This document shows positions 6,034 to 12,524 of a DNA stretch of 12,524 nt, piece by piece. Both the position numbers and the translations under genes were made by a program. Source of the stretch: Erysipelotrichaceae bacterium (lineage in GTDB: Bacteria; Bacillota_I; Bacilli_A; Erysipelotrichales; Erysipelotrichaceae); assembly GCA_024681275.1 (NCBI GenBank), contig JAILBD010000105.1, positions 1-12,524 on the forward strand. Direction: 5' to 3'. The stretch's first letter is position 1; the number at the start of each line of letters is the position of its first letter. The notes below the pieces were generated by a model. It did not search any database, had not been told where the DNA came from, and saw only the letters and a list, made by a program, of their open reading frames with translations.

Positions 6034-6959
6034 CAGAGGATGCTCTCCAGTACTTCTTTGATCTTCTCAGGATCGTGTCTGACCAGATTCCTGTCAAAAC
6101 GCAGCAGCGGCATCTTCAGCACTTCGATATCGCAGTTGCCGTGATCGACGACCTCGATCGAATTCTGCCTGTGATAGCGATTCACGATCAGATCCGGGAT
6201 GACATCGTTATGGATGACAGCCATGTCGACCGGCGTGTTGTGCTTCTTGAATGCCTCCAGGTGATCATTGAGATCGTAATTGTACGTCTCATTGGACTGG
6301 GTCATGCAGTTGGCGAAATAGACCCGTCTGGCCTTGCACCTATTGAGAGCTTCATTGATGCCCGGAATGATGGTGTTGGGCAGGATCGAAGTGTATAGTG
6401 AACCGATACCGTAGATGATCAGATCGGCCTCATCGATCGCTTTGACTGCTTCCTTGTTGGCGTGGACCTCTTCCTGATAGAAGACCCTTTCGATGTTGTG
6501 GATCAGGCTCGGGATATTGGCCTCTCCCTTGACGATGGTATCATCATCCATCATCGCAAACAGCGTCACATTCTCCAGCGTGGAAGGGATGATATCCCCC
6601 TTGACCTCCAGCATCCCCGAAGTGATGCGGATCGCCTCATTGAAAGAACCGGTCATATTGGTCAGAGCCGTCAGGATCAGGTTCCCCAGAGAATGACCGG
6701 CGATATCCATATTGTCTTCCCCTTCAAAGCGGTAGTTCATCAGATCATGCAACAGAGGCTCTGAATCCGACAGAGCCAGGATGACATTGCGGATGTCGCC
6801 CATGGCCGGGATCGTGTAGCGTTTCCGCAGACGTCCGGTCGAACCACCGTCATCGGCGACTGTCACGATCGCCGAGATATCGATATCCCTGATATCCTTG
6901 ATCCCGCTCAGGATCGCCGAAAGCCCGTGGCCTCCGCCTATCGCAACAACTTTCTTCAT
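6033..6959 (-). CDS. yvcK: YvcK/CofD-fold regulator (gluconeogenesis factor)
   Basis: YvcK (GlmR) is required for growth on gluconeogenic substrates in B. subtilis. It binds UDP-GlcNAc and stimulates GlmS, so linking carbon state to cell-wall precursor synthesis. The 308-residue product from MKKVVAIGGGHGLS has the glycine-rich site GGGHG (residues 8-12), VTVADDGGSTGRLR and a GDIRNV segment. Further on come AGHSLGNLILTALT and GSLYTSILPN, all family hallmarks. The open frame extends upstream to 6989, but the ATG at 6959 overlaps the rapZ stop (ATGA) and has AGGGAG (6973-6968) 8 nt upstream, so I use it. It is the second gene of the operon, with tight coupling on both sides. Confidence 0.96.
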   Translation of the reverse strand: MKKVVAIGGGHGLSAILSGIKDIRDIDISAIVTVADDGGSTGRLRKRYTIPAMGDIRNVILALSDSEPLLHDLMNYRFEGEDNMDIAGHSLGNLILTALTNMTGSFNEAIRITSGMLEVKGDIIPSTLENVTLFAMMDDDTIVKGEANIPSLIHNIERVFYQEEVHANKEAVKAIDEADLIIYGIGSLYTSILPNTIIPGINEALNRCKARRVYFANCMTQSNETYNYDLNDHLEAFKKHNTPVDMAVIHNDVIPDLIVNRYHRQNSIEVVDHGNCDIEVLKMPLLRFDRNLVRHDPEKIKEVLESIL

Positions 6960-7801
6960 TTTCTGAGCTCCCTGTGTGTCAGATAACACATGTATTTTTC
7001 TTTATAGACATCGTAGAGGTAATTGGCGATCGTCACACTTCGATGCTGACCGCCTGTGCAGCCGATGCAGATCGTCAGATGCCTCTTCTCTTCGTTATCA
7101 TAGGCCTTGAACATGAAATCCAGATAAGCCGTCGTCTTCTTCAGGTAGCGCTGCGTCAGCTTGGAATTCAGGACATATTCCCTGACCGGCTTGTCATTAC
7201 CGGTCTTGTTTTTCAGTTTCGGCACATAGAAAGGATTGTCCAGCATCCTGACATCCAGAACGACATCCGCATCATCGGGAACACCGTTCTTGAAACCGAA
7301 GGACTTGAACGTGATCGCCAGATTGTTGAAATCATCGTATTTCAGGACCTTGTCCAGCGTCGCCTTCAGCTGCTTGGGCGGCAGATCATCGGTATCGATG
7401 ATGTGGACGTTCTTTCTCTTGTATCTGTTGAGGATGCCCATCTCGATGTCGACCGCCTCCTCCAGTGTGGAAGCCGTATTCGACACGATCAAAGGATGGA
7501 CGCGCCTGGTGAACTTGTAACGGTTGATGATCGTGTCCTTGTTGGCATCCAGAAGGATCAGCTGCGGCTTATACTCCGAATTGGCCAGCAGATTGTAGTA
7601 ATTGTCCAGCTCGTTGATGTCGATCGAAAGAGCGACCATGTCGTATTTGATGCTATTGTCCTTCCGGATCAGATCCAGCAGATCCGGGATCAGCACAGCC
7701 GGATACTGGTCGATACAGGTATAACCCATATCCTCCAGGATATTGGCCGCCGTCGATTTACCCGCTCCGGAAATACCACTGATGAGTACCAGTTTTTTCA
7801 T
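6956..7801 (-). CDS. rapZ: RNase adapter/nucleotide-binding protein RapZ (YvcJ)
   Basis: RapZ is a P-loop ATP/GTP-binding protein. In enterobacteria it directs small RNA GlmZ to RNase E and senses GlcN6P; in Bacillus YvcJ hydrolyses GTP and affects competence. The 281-residue product from MKKLVLISG has Walker A GISGAGKS (residues 9-16), the HPLI segment and the C-terminal GCTGGQHRSV motif (247-256) that belongs to the sugar-phosphate/RNA-binding half. The segment after the P-loop reads IDQYP (30-34), where the well-known homologues have VDNLP. A GTG at 7819 would add six residues, but that stretch contains a perfect TATAAT ending 6 nt before the ATG at 7801, so the ATG is chosen. It heads the operon with yvcK, whiA and the SDR gene. 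Confidence 0.95.
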   Translation of the reverse strand: MKKLVLISGISGAGKSTAANILEDMGYTCIDQYPAVLIPDLLDLIRKDNSIKYDMVALSIDINELDNYYNLLANSEYKPQLILLDANKDTIINRYKFTRRVHPLIVSNTASTLEEAVDIEMGILNRYKRKNVHIIDTDDLPPKQLKATLDKVLKYDDFNNLAITFKSFGFKNGVPDDADVVLDVRMLDNPFYVPKLKNKTGNDKPVREYVLNSKLTQRYLKKTTAYLDFMFKAYDNEEKRHLTICIGCTGGQHRSVTIANYLYDVYKEKYMCYLTHRELRK

Positions 7802-7836
7802 ACTTTCATTATAAACCACTTTCTATGGTGTGCCAT
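7802..7836 (-). promoter_or_regulatory. rapZ operon promoter, predicted leaderless
   Basis: Minus-strand ATGGCA (7836-7831; 4 of 6 matches), a 17-bp spacer and perfect TATAAT (7813-7808). Six nt (GAAAGT) then separate the -10 from the ATG, so +1 falls on the start codon. No Shine-Dalgarno site is present. Confidence 0.75.
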
Positions 7837-7845
7837 AAATATATG

Positions 7846-7869
7846 AAAGGATCAGACAAGATCTGATCC
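7846..7869 (-). terminator. uvrB terminator
   Basis: On the minus strand GGATCAGA (7869-7862) pairs with TCTGATCC (7856-7849) around a 5-nt loop and is followed by only TTT (7848-7846), then C. The stem starts at the last base of the uvrB TAG stop. The short T tract suggests incomplete termination, so some read-through into rapZ is possible. Confidence 0.6.
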
Positions 7870-9842
7870 TATTTCTCATCTCTGAGTTCATAGAGGATAT
7901 CGCGCAGTTCGGCAGCCCTTTCGAAGTTGAGCTGTTTGGCAGCCTGCCTCATCTCCGCTTCGATCGAAGCCATCATCTTCTCCTTCTCAGCCTTCGTATG
8001 CTTCTTCTTCTGGGCATACTTCTTCGACATCTCCCTGGTCTCCTTGGAATGGATGACCTCATTGAGTTCCTTCTTCACTGAGTGAGGAATGATGTGATTC
8101 TCCTCGTTGTATCTTTCCTGGATGGACCTTCTTCGGTTGGTCTCATCGATCGCGATGCGCATGGAATCGGTGATCTGGTCCCCATACATGATGACCCTGC
8201 CATGTTCGTTACGGGCAGCACGACCGATCGTCTGTATCAGGGATCTCGAACTTCTCAGGAAGCCTTCCTTGTCCGCATCCAGGATGCAGATCAGGGACAC
8301 TTCCGGGATATCCAGTCCCTCTCTGAGCAGGTTGATGCCGATCAGCACATCATACTTGCCTTCACGCAAGTCGTGGATGATCTCACTCCTCTCCAGTGTC
8401 TTGGTCTCATGATGCAGATAGGCGACCTTGAAGTTGGCTTTCTTGAGGTAATCGGTAAGATCCTCAGCCATTTTGACCGTCAGAGTCGTGACCAGTGTCC
8501 TCTCTTTCCTCTCGATATTCTTTCTGATCTCCTCCATCAGATCATCGATCTGACCGGATGTCTTCCTGACTTCCACGGAAGGATCCACCAGGCCAGTCGG
8601 ACGGATCAGCTGCTCGATCGGCTTGCCGCTCCTCTCCAGTTCGTAATCGCCCGGTGTGGCCGACATGTAGATCCTCGGCGCCTTGAGCTCTTCCCACTCA
8701 TCAAAGGTCATCGGCCTGTTCTCCAGAGCGCTCGGCAACCGGAAACCATACTCGACCAAAGTCAGCTTTCTTTGATGATCGCCATTGTACATGCCGCGGA
8801 TCTGCGGCAGAGAGACATGCGACTCATCGACCACGATCAGGAAATCATCGCCAAAATAGTCAAAGAGATTGTAAGGTCTCTGGCCTGGCACACGGTGGTC
8901 TATATGCATGGCATAGTTCTCGATGCCTGAGCACATGCCCATCTCCCTCAAGGCCTCGATATCGTAGCGGCAGCGCTGCTCCAGTCTTTCATACTCCAGA
9001 AGCTTGCCTTTTTCCTTGAAATACCTGAGCCTTTCTTCCAGCTCGATCTCGATGTTGTCACAGGCGATCAGCAGGTCCTGCCTGTCTCTGGCGTAACCGC
9101 TGGCCGGGAAGAAAGAATAGACGGTGTAGCCATTCTGAACGTTCTTGGTGATCGGATCGATCTCCGTGATCCTTTCGACCTCATCATCGAACATCTCGAT
9201 CCTGATGATGAACTTGTCCGTATGACCCGGACAGACCTCGATGACATCGCCCTTGACCGAGAAAGTCCCTCTGATCTTGTCCATATCGTTCCGCTGATAC
9301 TGCATGACCAGCAGTCTTCTGATCAGCTGCTGACGGTCGATGACCTCTCCGACTTTCAAGGAAAAGAACATCTCCTTGTAATCCTCAGGATTGCTTCCGG
9401 CATAGATGCAGGCAACGGAAGCCACGACGATGACATCCCTTCTCTCCAGGAGCGAATTGTACGCCGACATCCTCAGCATATCGATCTCATCGTTGGTGAC
9501 GGCATTCTTCTCTATATAGGTATCGGTCTTGGGCATGTAGGCCTCAGGCTGATAAAAATCGAAGTTGGAAATGAAATACTCGACCGCATTCTCCGGAAAC
9601 AGGGCTTTGAACTCGGAATAGAGCTGGCCTGCCAACGTCTTGTTGTGGGCAAAGACGAGCGTAGGCTTGTTGACCTTCTGGATGACATTGGCGATCGTAA
9701 AAGTCTTACCGGTGCCGGTCGCACCAAGCAGGACCTGTTCGTGCTTGCCCTGTCTGAGACCTTCGGCCAGCGCTTCGATCGCGGCGGGCTGATCGCCCAT
9801 CGGCTTATATTCAGAATGTATCTTAAACAGTTTCTCTTCCAT
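7869..9842 (-). CDS. uvrB: Excinuclease ABC subunit B
   Basis: UvrB is the damage-verification helicase-like subunit of nucleotide excision repair. It is loaded by UvrA and nicked DNA is then produced with UvrC. The 657-residue product has normal length. It has Walker A GATGTGKT (residues 40-47), the beta-hairpin region ending FYQPEAYMP (about 96-104), DESH (339-342), helicase motif [10 protein letters not shown] and a C-terminal UVR domain (about 618-652) that contacts UvrC. The hairpin reads [11 protein letters not shown] where E. coli and Bacillus have SYYDYYQPEAY. No uvrA is adjacent, unlike the usual uvrB-uvrA pair in Bacillus. A perfect TATAAT ends 8 nt before the ATG with no Shine-Dalgarno site at proper spacing. 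It is divergent from pepC. Confidence 0.98.
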   Translation of the reverse strand: MEEKLFKIHSEYKPMGDQPAAIEALAEGLRQGKHEQVLLGATGTGKTFTIANVIQKVNKPTLVFAHNKTLAGQLYSEFKALFPENAVEYFISNFDFYQPEAYMPKTDTYIEKNAVTNDEIDMLRMSAYNSLLERRDVIVVASVACIYAGSNPEDYKEMFFSLKVGEVIDRQQLIRRLLVMQYQRNDMDKIRGTFSVKGDVIEVCPGHTDKFIIRIEMFDDEVERITEIDPITKNVQNGYTVYSFFPASGYARDRQDLLIACDNIEIELEERLRYFKEKGKLLEYERLEQRCRYDIEALREMGMCSGIENYAMHIDHRVPGQRPYNLFDYFGDDFLIVVDESHVSLPQIRGMYNGDHQRKLTLVEYGFRLPSALENRPMTFDEWEELKAPRIYMSATPGDYELERSGKPIEQLIRPTGLVDPSVEVRKTSGQIDDLMEEIRKNIERKERTLVTTLTVKMAEDLTDYLKKANFKVAYLHHETKTLERSEIIHDLREGKYDVLIGINLLREGLDIPEVSLICILDADKEGFLRSSRSLIQTIGRAARNEHGRVIMYGDQITDSMRIAIDETNRRRSIQERYNEENHIIPHSVKKELNEVIHSKETREMSKKYAQKKKHTKAEKEKMMASIEAEMRQAAKQLNFERAAELRDILYELRDEK

Positions 9843-9879
9843 ACCCTACCATTATACTGCATGAAGCAATCCAAAAGAC
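9843..9879 (-). promoter_or_regulatory. uvrB promoter, predicted leaderless
   Basis: Perfect TATAAT on the minus strand (9856-9851) lies 8 nt before the ATG at 9842, so the predicted leader is about 2 nt. The -35 at 17-bp spacing (GTCTTT) is poor. A GGTAGGG lies between -10 and ATG but is 1 nt from the ATG, too close to act as a ribosome binding site. No obvious LexA box was seen here. Confidence 0.6.
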
Positions 9880-9893
9880 TATACACGAATAAG

Positions 9894-9925
9894 TGTTATC
9901 ATTATTTCAGAAAGAAGGAAATAAT
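9894..9925 (+). promoter_or_regulatory. pepC extended -10 and ribosome binding site
   Basis: TGT plus TATCAT (9894-9902) resembles an extended -10, with start expected near 9909. AAGGA (9915-9919) then sits 6 nt before the ATG at 9926. This fixes the start: the in-frame GTG at 9893 would overlap the promoter. No good -35 is visible. Confidence 0.55.
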
Positions 9926-11260
9926 ATGGCAAAATTCCAGGCGATCAGCCCAAAACAACTAGAAAGATTCGACAAAGAATATCTCAGCGACAACACTGCC
10001 AGGATCGTCAGAAACGCTCTGAGCGAGAACAGCATCCGTTCCATCTCCAGACGCTTCGAAGGAAAAGTGAAGAACCCGAACCTCTTTTCCATCGACATCG
10101 AAACCCTGCCGGTCACCGATCAGCAGGCATCAGGCCGCTGCTGGCTCTTCTCCTCATTGACCCTCCTAAGAGAGATGATCGCAAAGAAATACAACATCAA
10201 AGATCAGTTCGAACTCTCTCAGAACTACATGGCCTTCTACGACAAGCTTGAGAAGATCAACTACTTCATGGAATGCATGATCGCGGAAAAGGATCAGCCG
10301 CTCAACAGCGAGACCTCCCGTTATCTGCTCAAGACCATGGTCGGAGACGGAGGACAGTGGGACATGATGGTTGCCCTGGTCAAGAAGTACGGACTCTGCC
10401 CGAAGACAGCGATGCCGGAGACCTATCAGTCTTCTCACACCCGTGAGATGAACCAGATCATCAGCCTCCGTCTGCGCCGTTTCACAGCCGATATGAAGAA
10501 AGCGGAAAACGATGAAGAGATCGCCAGGCTCAAGGAAGAGACGCTCAGACAGTGCTATGCCCTGCTCTGCGACTGCTTCGGCGTTCCGCCAAAATCATTC
10601 ACCTTCGAATATGTCGACAAGAAAAACAAGTATCACGCACACTACGACGTCACTCCTAAAGAGATGTACGAGAAGTATCTGGGCGTCGATCTGGACGATT
10701 ACATCGGCATCATCAACGGTCCGACTGAAGACAAGCCGTTCTATCAGACCTACACCGTCAAATACCTGGGCAACGTCGCCGGAACGAAGAACGAAGTCTT
10801 CTTCCTCAACCTGCCGATCAAAGATTTCAAGGATCTGATCCTGAAGCAGCTGAAAGACGGCGAGATCGTATGGTTCGGCTGCGACTGCGGCAAGGACGGC
10901 GACAGACTGCTCGGCCTCTGGGACGATGAGAGCTTCGATCTGGCCAACACCCTGCGCATGGACCTCGACATGTCCAAGGCTGAGATGCTGGATACCTGCG
11001 AATCCGCGATGAACCACGCCATGGTCTTCACCGGCGTCAATCTGGTCAAGAACGTTCCGAACAGATGGAAGATCGAAAATTCCTGGGGCGAAAAAGCCGG
11101 CAACAAAGGCTACTACATCGCTTCAGACACCTGGTTCGACAGATATGTCTTCGAAGCAGTCGTCAACCGCAAGTATCTCAACAAGAAACAGCTGGCAGCC
11201 GCCAAAAAGAAACCGGTCGTCCTCGATCCATGGGATCCGTTTGGCTCTCTGGCAGAATAG
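9926..11260 (+). CDS. pepC: C1B-family cysteine aminopeptidase (PepC/bleomycin hydrolase)
   Basis: This is a papain-fold cysteine peptidase that forms hexameric barrels and removes N-terminal residues from peptides; eukaryotic relatives inactivate bleomycin. It is cytosolic, without signal peptide. The 444-residue product has the catalytic Cys72 in QQASGRCWLF, His364 in MNHAMVFTGV and Asn385 in WKIENSWG, all intact. Between them is the usual helical insert with SQNYMAFYDKLEK and GDGGQWDM. The C-terminus ends WDPFGSLAE, close to family ends. The start at 9926 has a proper Shine-Dalgarno site. It is a single-gene unit with a strong terminator, divergent from uvrB. It probably supplies amino acids from imported peptides, consistent with a peptide-using host-associated life (inference). 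Confidence 0.96.
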   Translation: MAKFQAISPKQLERFDKEYLSDNTARIVRNALSENSIRSISRRFEGKVKNPNLFSIDIETLPVTDQQASGRCWLFSSLTLLREMIAKKYNIKDQFELSQNYMAFYDKLEKINYFMECMIAEKDQPLNSETSRYLLKTMVGDGGQWDMMVALVKKYGLCPKTAMPETYQSSHTREMNQIISLRLRRFTADMKKAENDEEIARLKEETLRQCYALLCDCFGVPPKSFTFEYVDKKNKYHAHYDVTPKEMYEKYLGVDLDDYIGIINGPTEDKPFYQTYTVKYLGNVAGTKNEVFFLNLPIKDFKDLILKQLKDGEIVWFGCDCGKDGDRLLGLWDDESFDLANTLRMDLDMSKAEMLDTCESAMNHAMVFTGVNLVKNVPNRWKIENSWGEKAGNKGYYIASDTWFDRYVFEAVVNRKYLNKKQLAAAKKKPVVLDPWDPFGSLAE

Positions 11261-11268
11261 AATGATAT

Positions 11269-11295
11269 AGTACAGCTTCCTGCTGTACTTTTTTT
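11269..11295 (+). terminator. pepC intrinsic terminator
   Basis: AGTACAGC (11269-11276) pairs perfectly with GCTGTACT (11282-11289) around loop TTCCT. The T run covers 11289-11295. It follows the pepC stop by 8 bp. Confidence 0.92.
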
Positions 11296-11307
11296 ATCGA
11301 AAAAGGA

Positions 11308-11336
11308 TTGACAACTATATCGTATGCCGATATAAT
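11308..11336 (+). promoter_or_regulatory. padR promoter with perfect consensus
   Basis: TTGACA (11308-11313), a spacer of exactly 17 bp and TATAAT (11331-11336) match the sigma-A consensus at all 12 positions. It is the strongest promoter in the window, which suggests that repression keeps it in check. Start is expected near 11343. Confidence 0.92.
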
Positions 11337-11377
11337 GAACTCAGATATATCGTCAGACGATATATCGTAAGACGATA
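11316..11377 (+). promoter_or_regulatory. Three operator-like inverted repeats, TATCG-N5-CGATA
   Basis: Repeat 1 is 11316-11334 (arms TATATCG/CGATATA), covering the spacer and part of the -10. Repeat 2 is 11345-11365 (arms ATATATCGT/ACGATATAT, 3-nt centre), just after the expected start site. Repeat 3 is 11363-11377 (arms TATCGT/ACGATA), sharing bases with repeat 2 and ending 3 bp before the GGAGG. All share TATCG-N5-CGATA; centres are 30 and 15 bp apart. PadR proteins bind dyad sites as dimers and often repress themselves, so autorepression is the likely role (inference). Confidence 0.8.
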
Positions 11378-11389
11378 AAGGAGGATCAT

Positions 11390-11716
11390 ATGCAGGAAAC
11401 ACTGGCATTGACCGAAGCGAGTTATTATATCCTTCTTGCCTTGTACAATCCCCAGCACGGTTACGGGATCATGCAGGAAGTGGAGTACCTGTCCAGAGGA
11501 AGGGTCAGACTGGCGGCAGGCACCTTATATGGCGCATTGACATCCATGGTCGATAAAGGATGGATCATCCCGCTTCCGTCTGCAGATGGAAGCAGAAAAA
11601 AGAATTATCAGATCACAGCCAAAGGTCTGGAAATACTGAAAAACGAGATCGAACGATTGAGAGAACTCTTGTCCAATGGTGACATGATCCTGAAAGGAGA
11701 AGAAAAAGATGAATGA
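11390..11716 (+). CDS. PadR family transcriptional regulator
   Basis: This 108-residue winged helix-turn-helix protein is of the short PadR type. The N-terminal domain has LTEASYYILLALYNPQHGYGIMQEV (about 7-31), a recognition-helix region AAGTLYGALTSMVDKGWI (42-59) and a wing with SRKKNYQITAKG (68-79). A C-terminal helix (80-97) probably mediates dimerisation. PadR regulators usually repress neighbouring transporter or membrane genes and lose DNA binding on ligand or stress. An AAAGGAGG Shine-Dalgarno site lies 5 nt from the ATG. It overlaps the downstream DUF2812 gene by 8 bp, so the pair is co-translated. Three inverted repeats in its promoter point to self-regulation. The inducer is unknown. 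Confidence 0.95.
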   Translation: MQETLALTEASYYILLALYNPQHGYGIMQEVEYLSRGRVRLAAGTLYGALTSMVDKGWIIPLPSADGSRKKNYQITAKGLEILKNEIERLRELLSNGDMILKGEEKDE

Positions 11717-12218
11717 AATTAAGACATTACACAAATGGTTCTGGGTATGGGACTTTGAAAAAGAAGAAAAGTGGCTCAACCAGATGGCTGCTGATGGATG
11801 GACTCTGATCTCCGTGGGCTTCTGCAGCTACACCTTTGAAAAGAGTGAGCCCGGCGAATACATCATCCGATTGGAGATGCATGATTCAAGCGATACGCCT
11901 TTCATCTCTTTCATGGAAGAGACCGGTGCGGAATATGTCGGAAAGATGATCAAATGGATCTACTTCCGAAGAAGAAGCGAACTTGGATCCTTCGATCTGT
12001 TCTCCGACATCGATTCGCGGATCGAACATCTGAAAACGATCATCAACATGATCAGGATCCTTCTGATCGGCAACATCCTGATCGGCATCGGCAATTCCAT
12101 CAACGCGCCACGGATCGGATGGATCAACCTGCTGGTCGCTGCCCTTCTCGCCTACGGTCTGGGAAGGCTGGAAGAAAAGAAAGAAAACCTTCAGAAAGAA
12201 AGACTCTTGAGAGAATAA
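11709..12218 (+). CDS. DUF2812 membrane protein, partner of PadR
   Basis: The 169-residue product belongs to the DUF2812 group, whose function is not established. The N-terminal soluble part has the family-like stretch KWFWVWDFEKEEKWLNQMAADGW (about 9-31), followed by FEKSEPGEYIIRLE and FRRRSELGSFDLFSDIDSRIEHL (86-108). Two hydrophobic helices (about 111-128 and 137-152) form a membrane hairpin, and the end is strongly charged (EEKKENLQKERLLRE). Such genes are frequently paired with padR in Bacillota. The start overlaps the padR end by 8 bp; AAGGAG (11694-11699) lies 9 nt upstream. A role in a membrane or drug response under PadR control is plausible but unproven. Confidence 0.82.
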   Translation: MNEIKTLHKWFWVWDFEKEEKWLNQMAADGWTLISVGFCSYTFEKSEPGEYIIRLEMHDSSDTPFISFMEETGAEYVGKMIKWIYFRRRSELGSFDLFSDIDSRIEHLKTIINMIRILLIGNILIGIGNSINAPRIGWINLLVAALLAYGLGRLEEKKENLQKERLLRE

Positions 12219-12228
12219 TGATAAAACA

Positions 12229-12254
12229 AGGGAGAAGACTCATGTCTTCTCCCT
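12229..12254. terminator. Bidirectional terminator between DUF2812 and DUF2804 genes
   Basis: An 11-bp perfect stem (12229-12239 with 12244-12254) encloses a 4-nt TCAT loop. Tails are CATTTTCTTTT on the plus strand and TGTTTT on the minus strand. It lies 10 bp after either stop codon, so it can end both convergent transcripts. Confidence 0.88.
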
Positions 12255-12263
12255 CATTTTCTT

Positions 12264-12524
12264 TTACCACTTGTTGGCGACCTTCTCGGCGAATCCGAGA
12301 AAGTCTTTGATCTCCACTGTCTTGCCATCATCCAGTACAGCCTTGCCTGTAAACTTTCCAAAGACCTGATGCTGGTTGGAACCCAGGATGATGAAATCCG
12401 TATTGGCTGCCCTGTCGATGACCGGGATGAAGTCCATCTCGAACCTTCCGTCATCGGAAGTGAAAGTCCAAGGGCTCATGAAGTCGTCTTTTCCATCTTT
12501 CAAGGGAATATTGAATGTGACCTG
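12264..12524 (-). CDS. DUF2804 domain protein (3' end only)
   Basis: The last 86 residues are visible, entering at the right edge and ending in TAA at 12264. They include QVTFNIPLKDGKDDF, MSPWTFTSDDGRFEMDFIPV and HQVFGKFTGKAVLDDGKTVEIKDFLGFAEKVANKW. The order of a Trp-containing strand, an F-x-P motif, a VFG-F-G-V-DDG block and a final GFAEKV-x-x-W is that of the C-terminus of DUF2804 proteins, a beta-rich family of unknown function in Bacillota. The N-terminal part is outside the window, so start, length and promoter cannot be judged. There is no membrane segment in this part. It is convergent with the DUF2812 gene and shares the terminator. Confidence 0.8.
   Translation of the reverse strand, partial: QVTFNIPLKDGKDDFMSPWTFTSDDGRFEMDFIPVIDRAANTDFIILGSNQHQVFGKFTGKAVLDDGKTVEIKDFLGFAEKVANKW

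Noticed and set aside
6960..6989. Upstream start of yvcK within rapZ.
   Set aside because: The ATG at 6959 has AGGGAG at proper distance, overlaps the rapZ stop as ATGA, and gives the family N-terminus MKKVVAIGGG.
7802..7819. GTG at 7819 as an upstream start of rapZ.
   Set aside because: The added codons contain the TATAAT promoter hexamer, there is no Shine-Dalgarno site, and homologues begin at the MKKLVLISG position.
6974..7846. Plus-strand open frame of 290 codons opposite rapZ.
   Set aside because: It covers rapZ antisense, has a composition typical of reverse-complement frames (rich in Ile, Arg, Asp, Gln), and shows no domain. rapZ has all its motifs.
9843..9925. LexA/SOS box in the uvrB-pepC intergenic region.
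   Set aside because: No GAAC-N4-GTTC-type dyad was found upstream of uvrB in this gap.
8082..9962. Plus-strand open frames of 282 and 246 codons opposite uvrB.
   Set aside because: They are antisense to an intact uvrB; no motif or start signal supports them.
11316..11377. The repeated TATCG/CGATA units as a CRISPR array, iteron origin or attachment site.
   Set aside because: Only three short dyads of 15-21 bp with irregular spacing, placed exactly on a promoter before padR. An operator is the simpler reading.
12254..12454. Minus-strand frame of 66 codons overlapping the DUF2804 end.
   Set aside because: It is an alternative-frame shadow of the DUF2804 coding sequence.

Overview
The window reads as a housekeeping chromosome segment of a low-to-medium GC Bacillota bacterium. 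The gene families present are EzrA, zinc-free S4, the RapZ-YvcK-WhiA trio, a C1B aminopeptidase and PadR-DUF2812. Together with very short intergenic gaps they suggest the Erysipelotrichia, probably a gut or oral member; this placement is inference. The linkage of ezrA, rpsD and hisJ matches a cluster known from Bacillus subtilis. TGA is used as a stop and TGG as Trp, so the code is standard. I see no IS elements, phage genes, CRISPR arrays, tRNAs or rRNAs.

Layout: (1) 1-1155, 5' part of ezrA (minus), running off the left edge. (2) 1156-1378, a divergent promoter pair and a structured S4-type leader RNA ahead of rpsD (plus, 1379-1984). (3) hisJ, a PHP phosphatase (plus), convergent with gmk (minus). 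(4) An rlmA-like 23S rRNA methyltransferase (plus), divergent from gmk with only 28 bp between the ATGs, and ending exactly where an SDR gene (minus) ends. (5) A minus-strand operon in the order rapZ, yvcK, whiA, SDR (7801 down to 4310), with junctions overlapping by 4 and 1 bp or separated by 2 bp. (6) uvrB (minus) as its own unit with a promoter and a terminator. (7) A pepC-type C1B aminopeptidase (plus). (8) A padR-DUF2812 two-gene unit (plus) behind a perfect consensus promoter with three copies of an inverted repeat. (9) The 3' end of a DUF2804 gene (minus), running off the right edge.

The genes serve division (ezrA), translation and its control (rpsD, rlmA), nucleotide supply (gmk), cell-wall/carbon metabolism and division regulation (rapZ-yvcK-whiA), DNA repair (uvrB), peptide turnover (pepC) and probable envelope-stress or drug response (padR-DUF2812).

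The most striking signals are not genes. Six genes (ezrA, hisJ, gmk, rlmA, rapZ, uvrB) have a -10-like hexamer only 6-8 nt before the ATG and no Shine-Dalgarno sequence, which predicts leaderless mRNAs. By contrast rpsD, pepC, padR and most operon-internal genes have good Shine-Dalgarno sites. The rpsD 5'UTR folds on paper into stacked helices plus a pseudoknot next to the ribosome binding site, as expected for S4 autoregulation. The padR promoter carries three TATCG-N5-CGATA repeats. Several terminators are embedded in the stop codons of the genes they serve.
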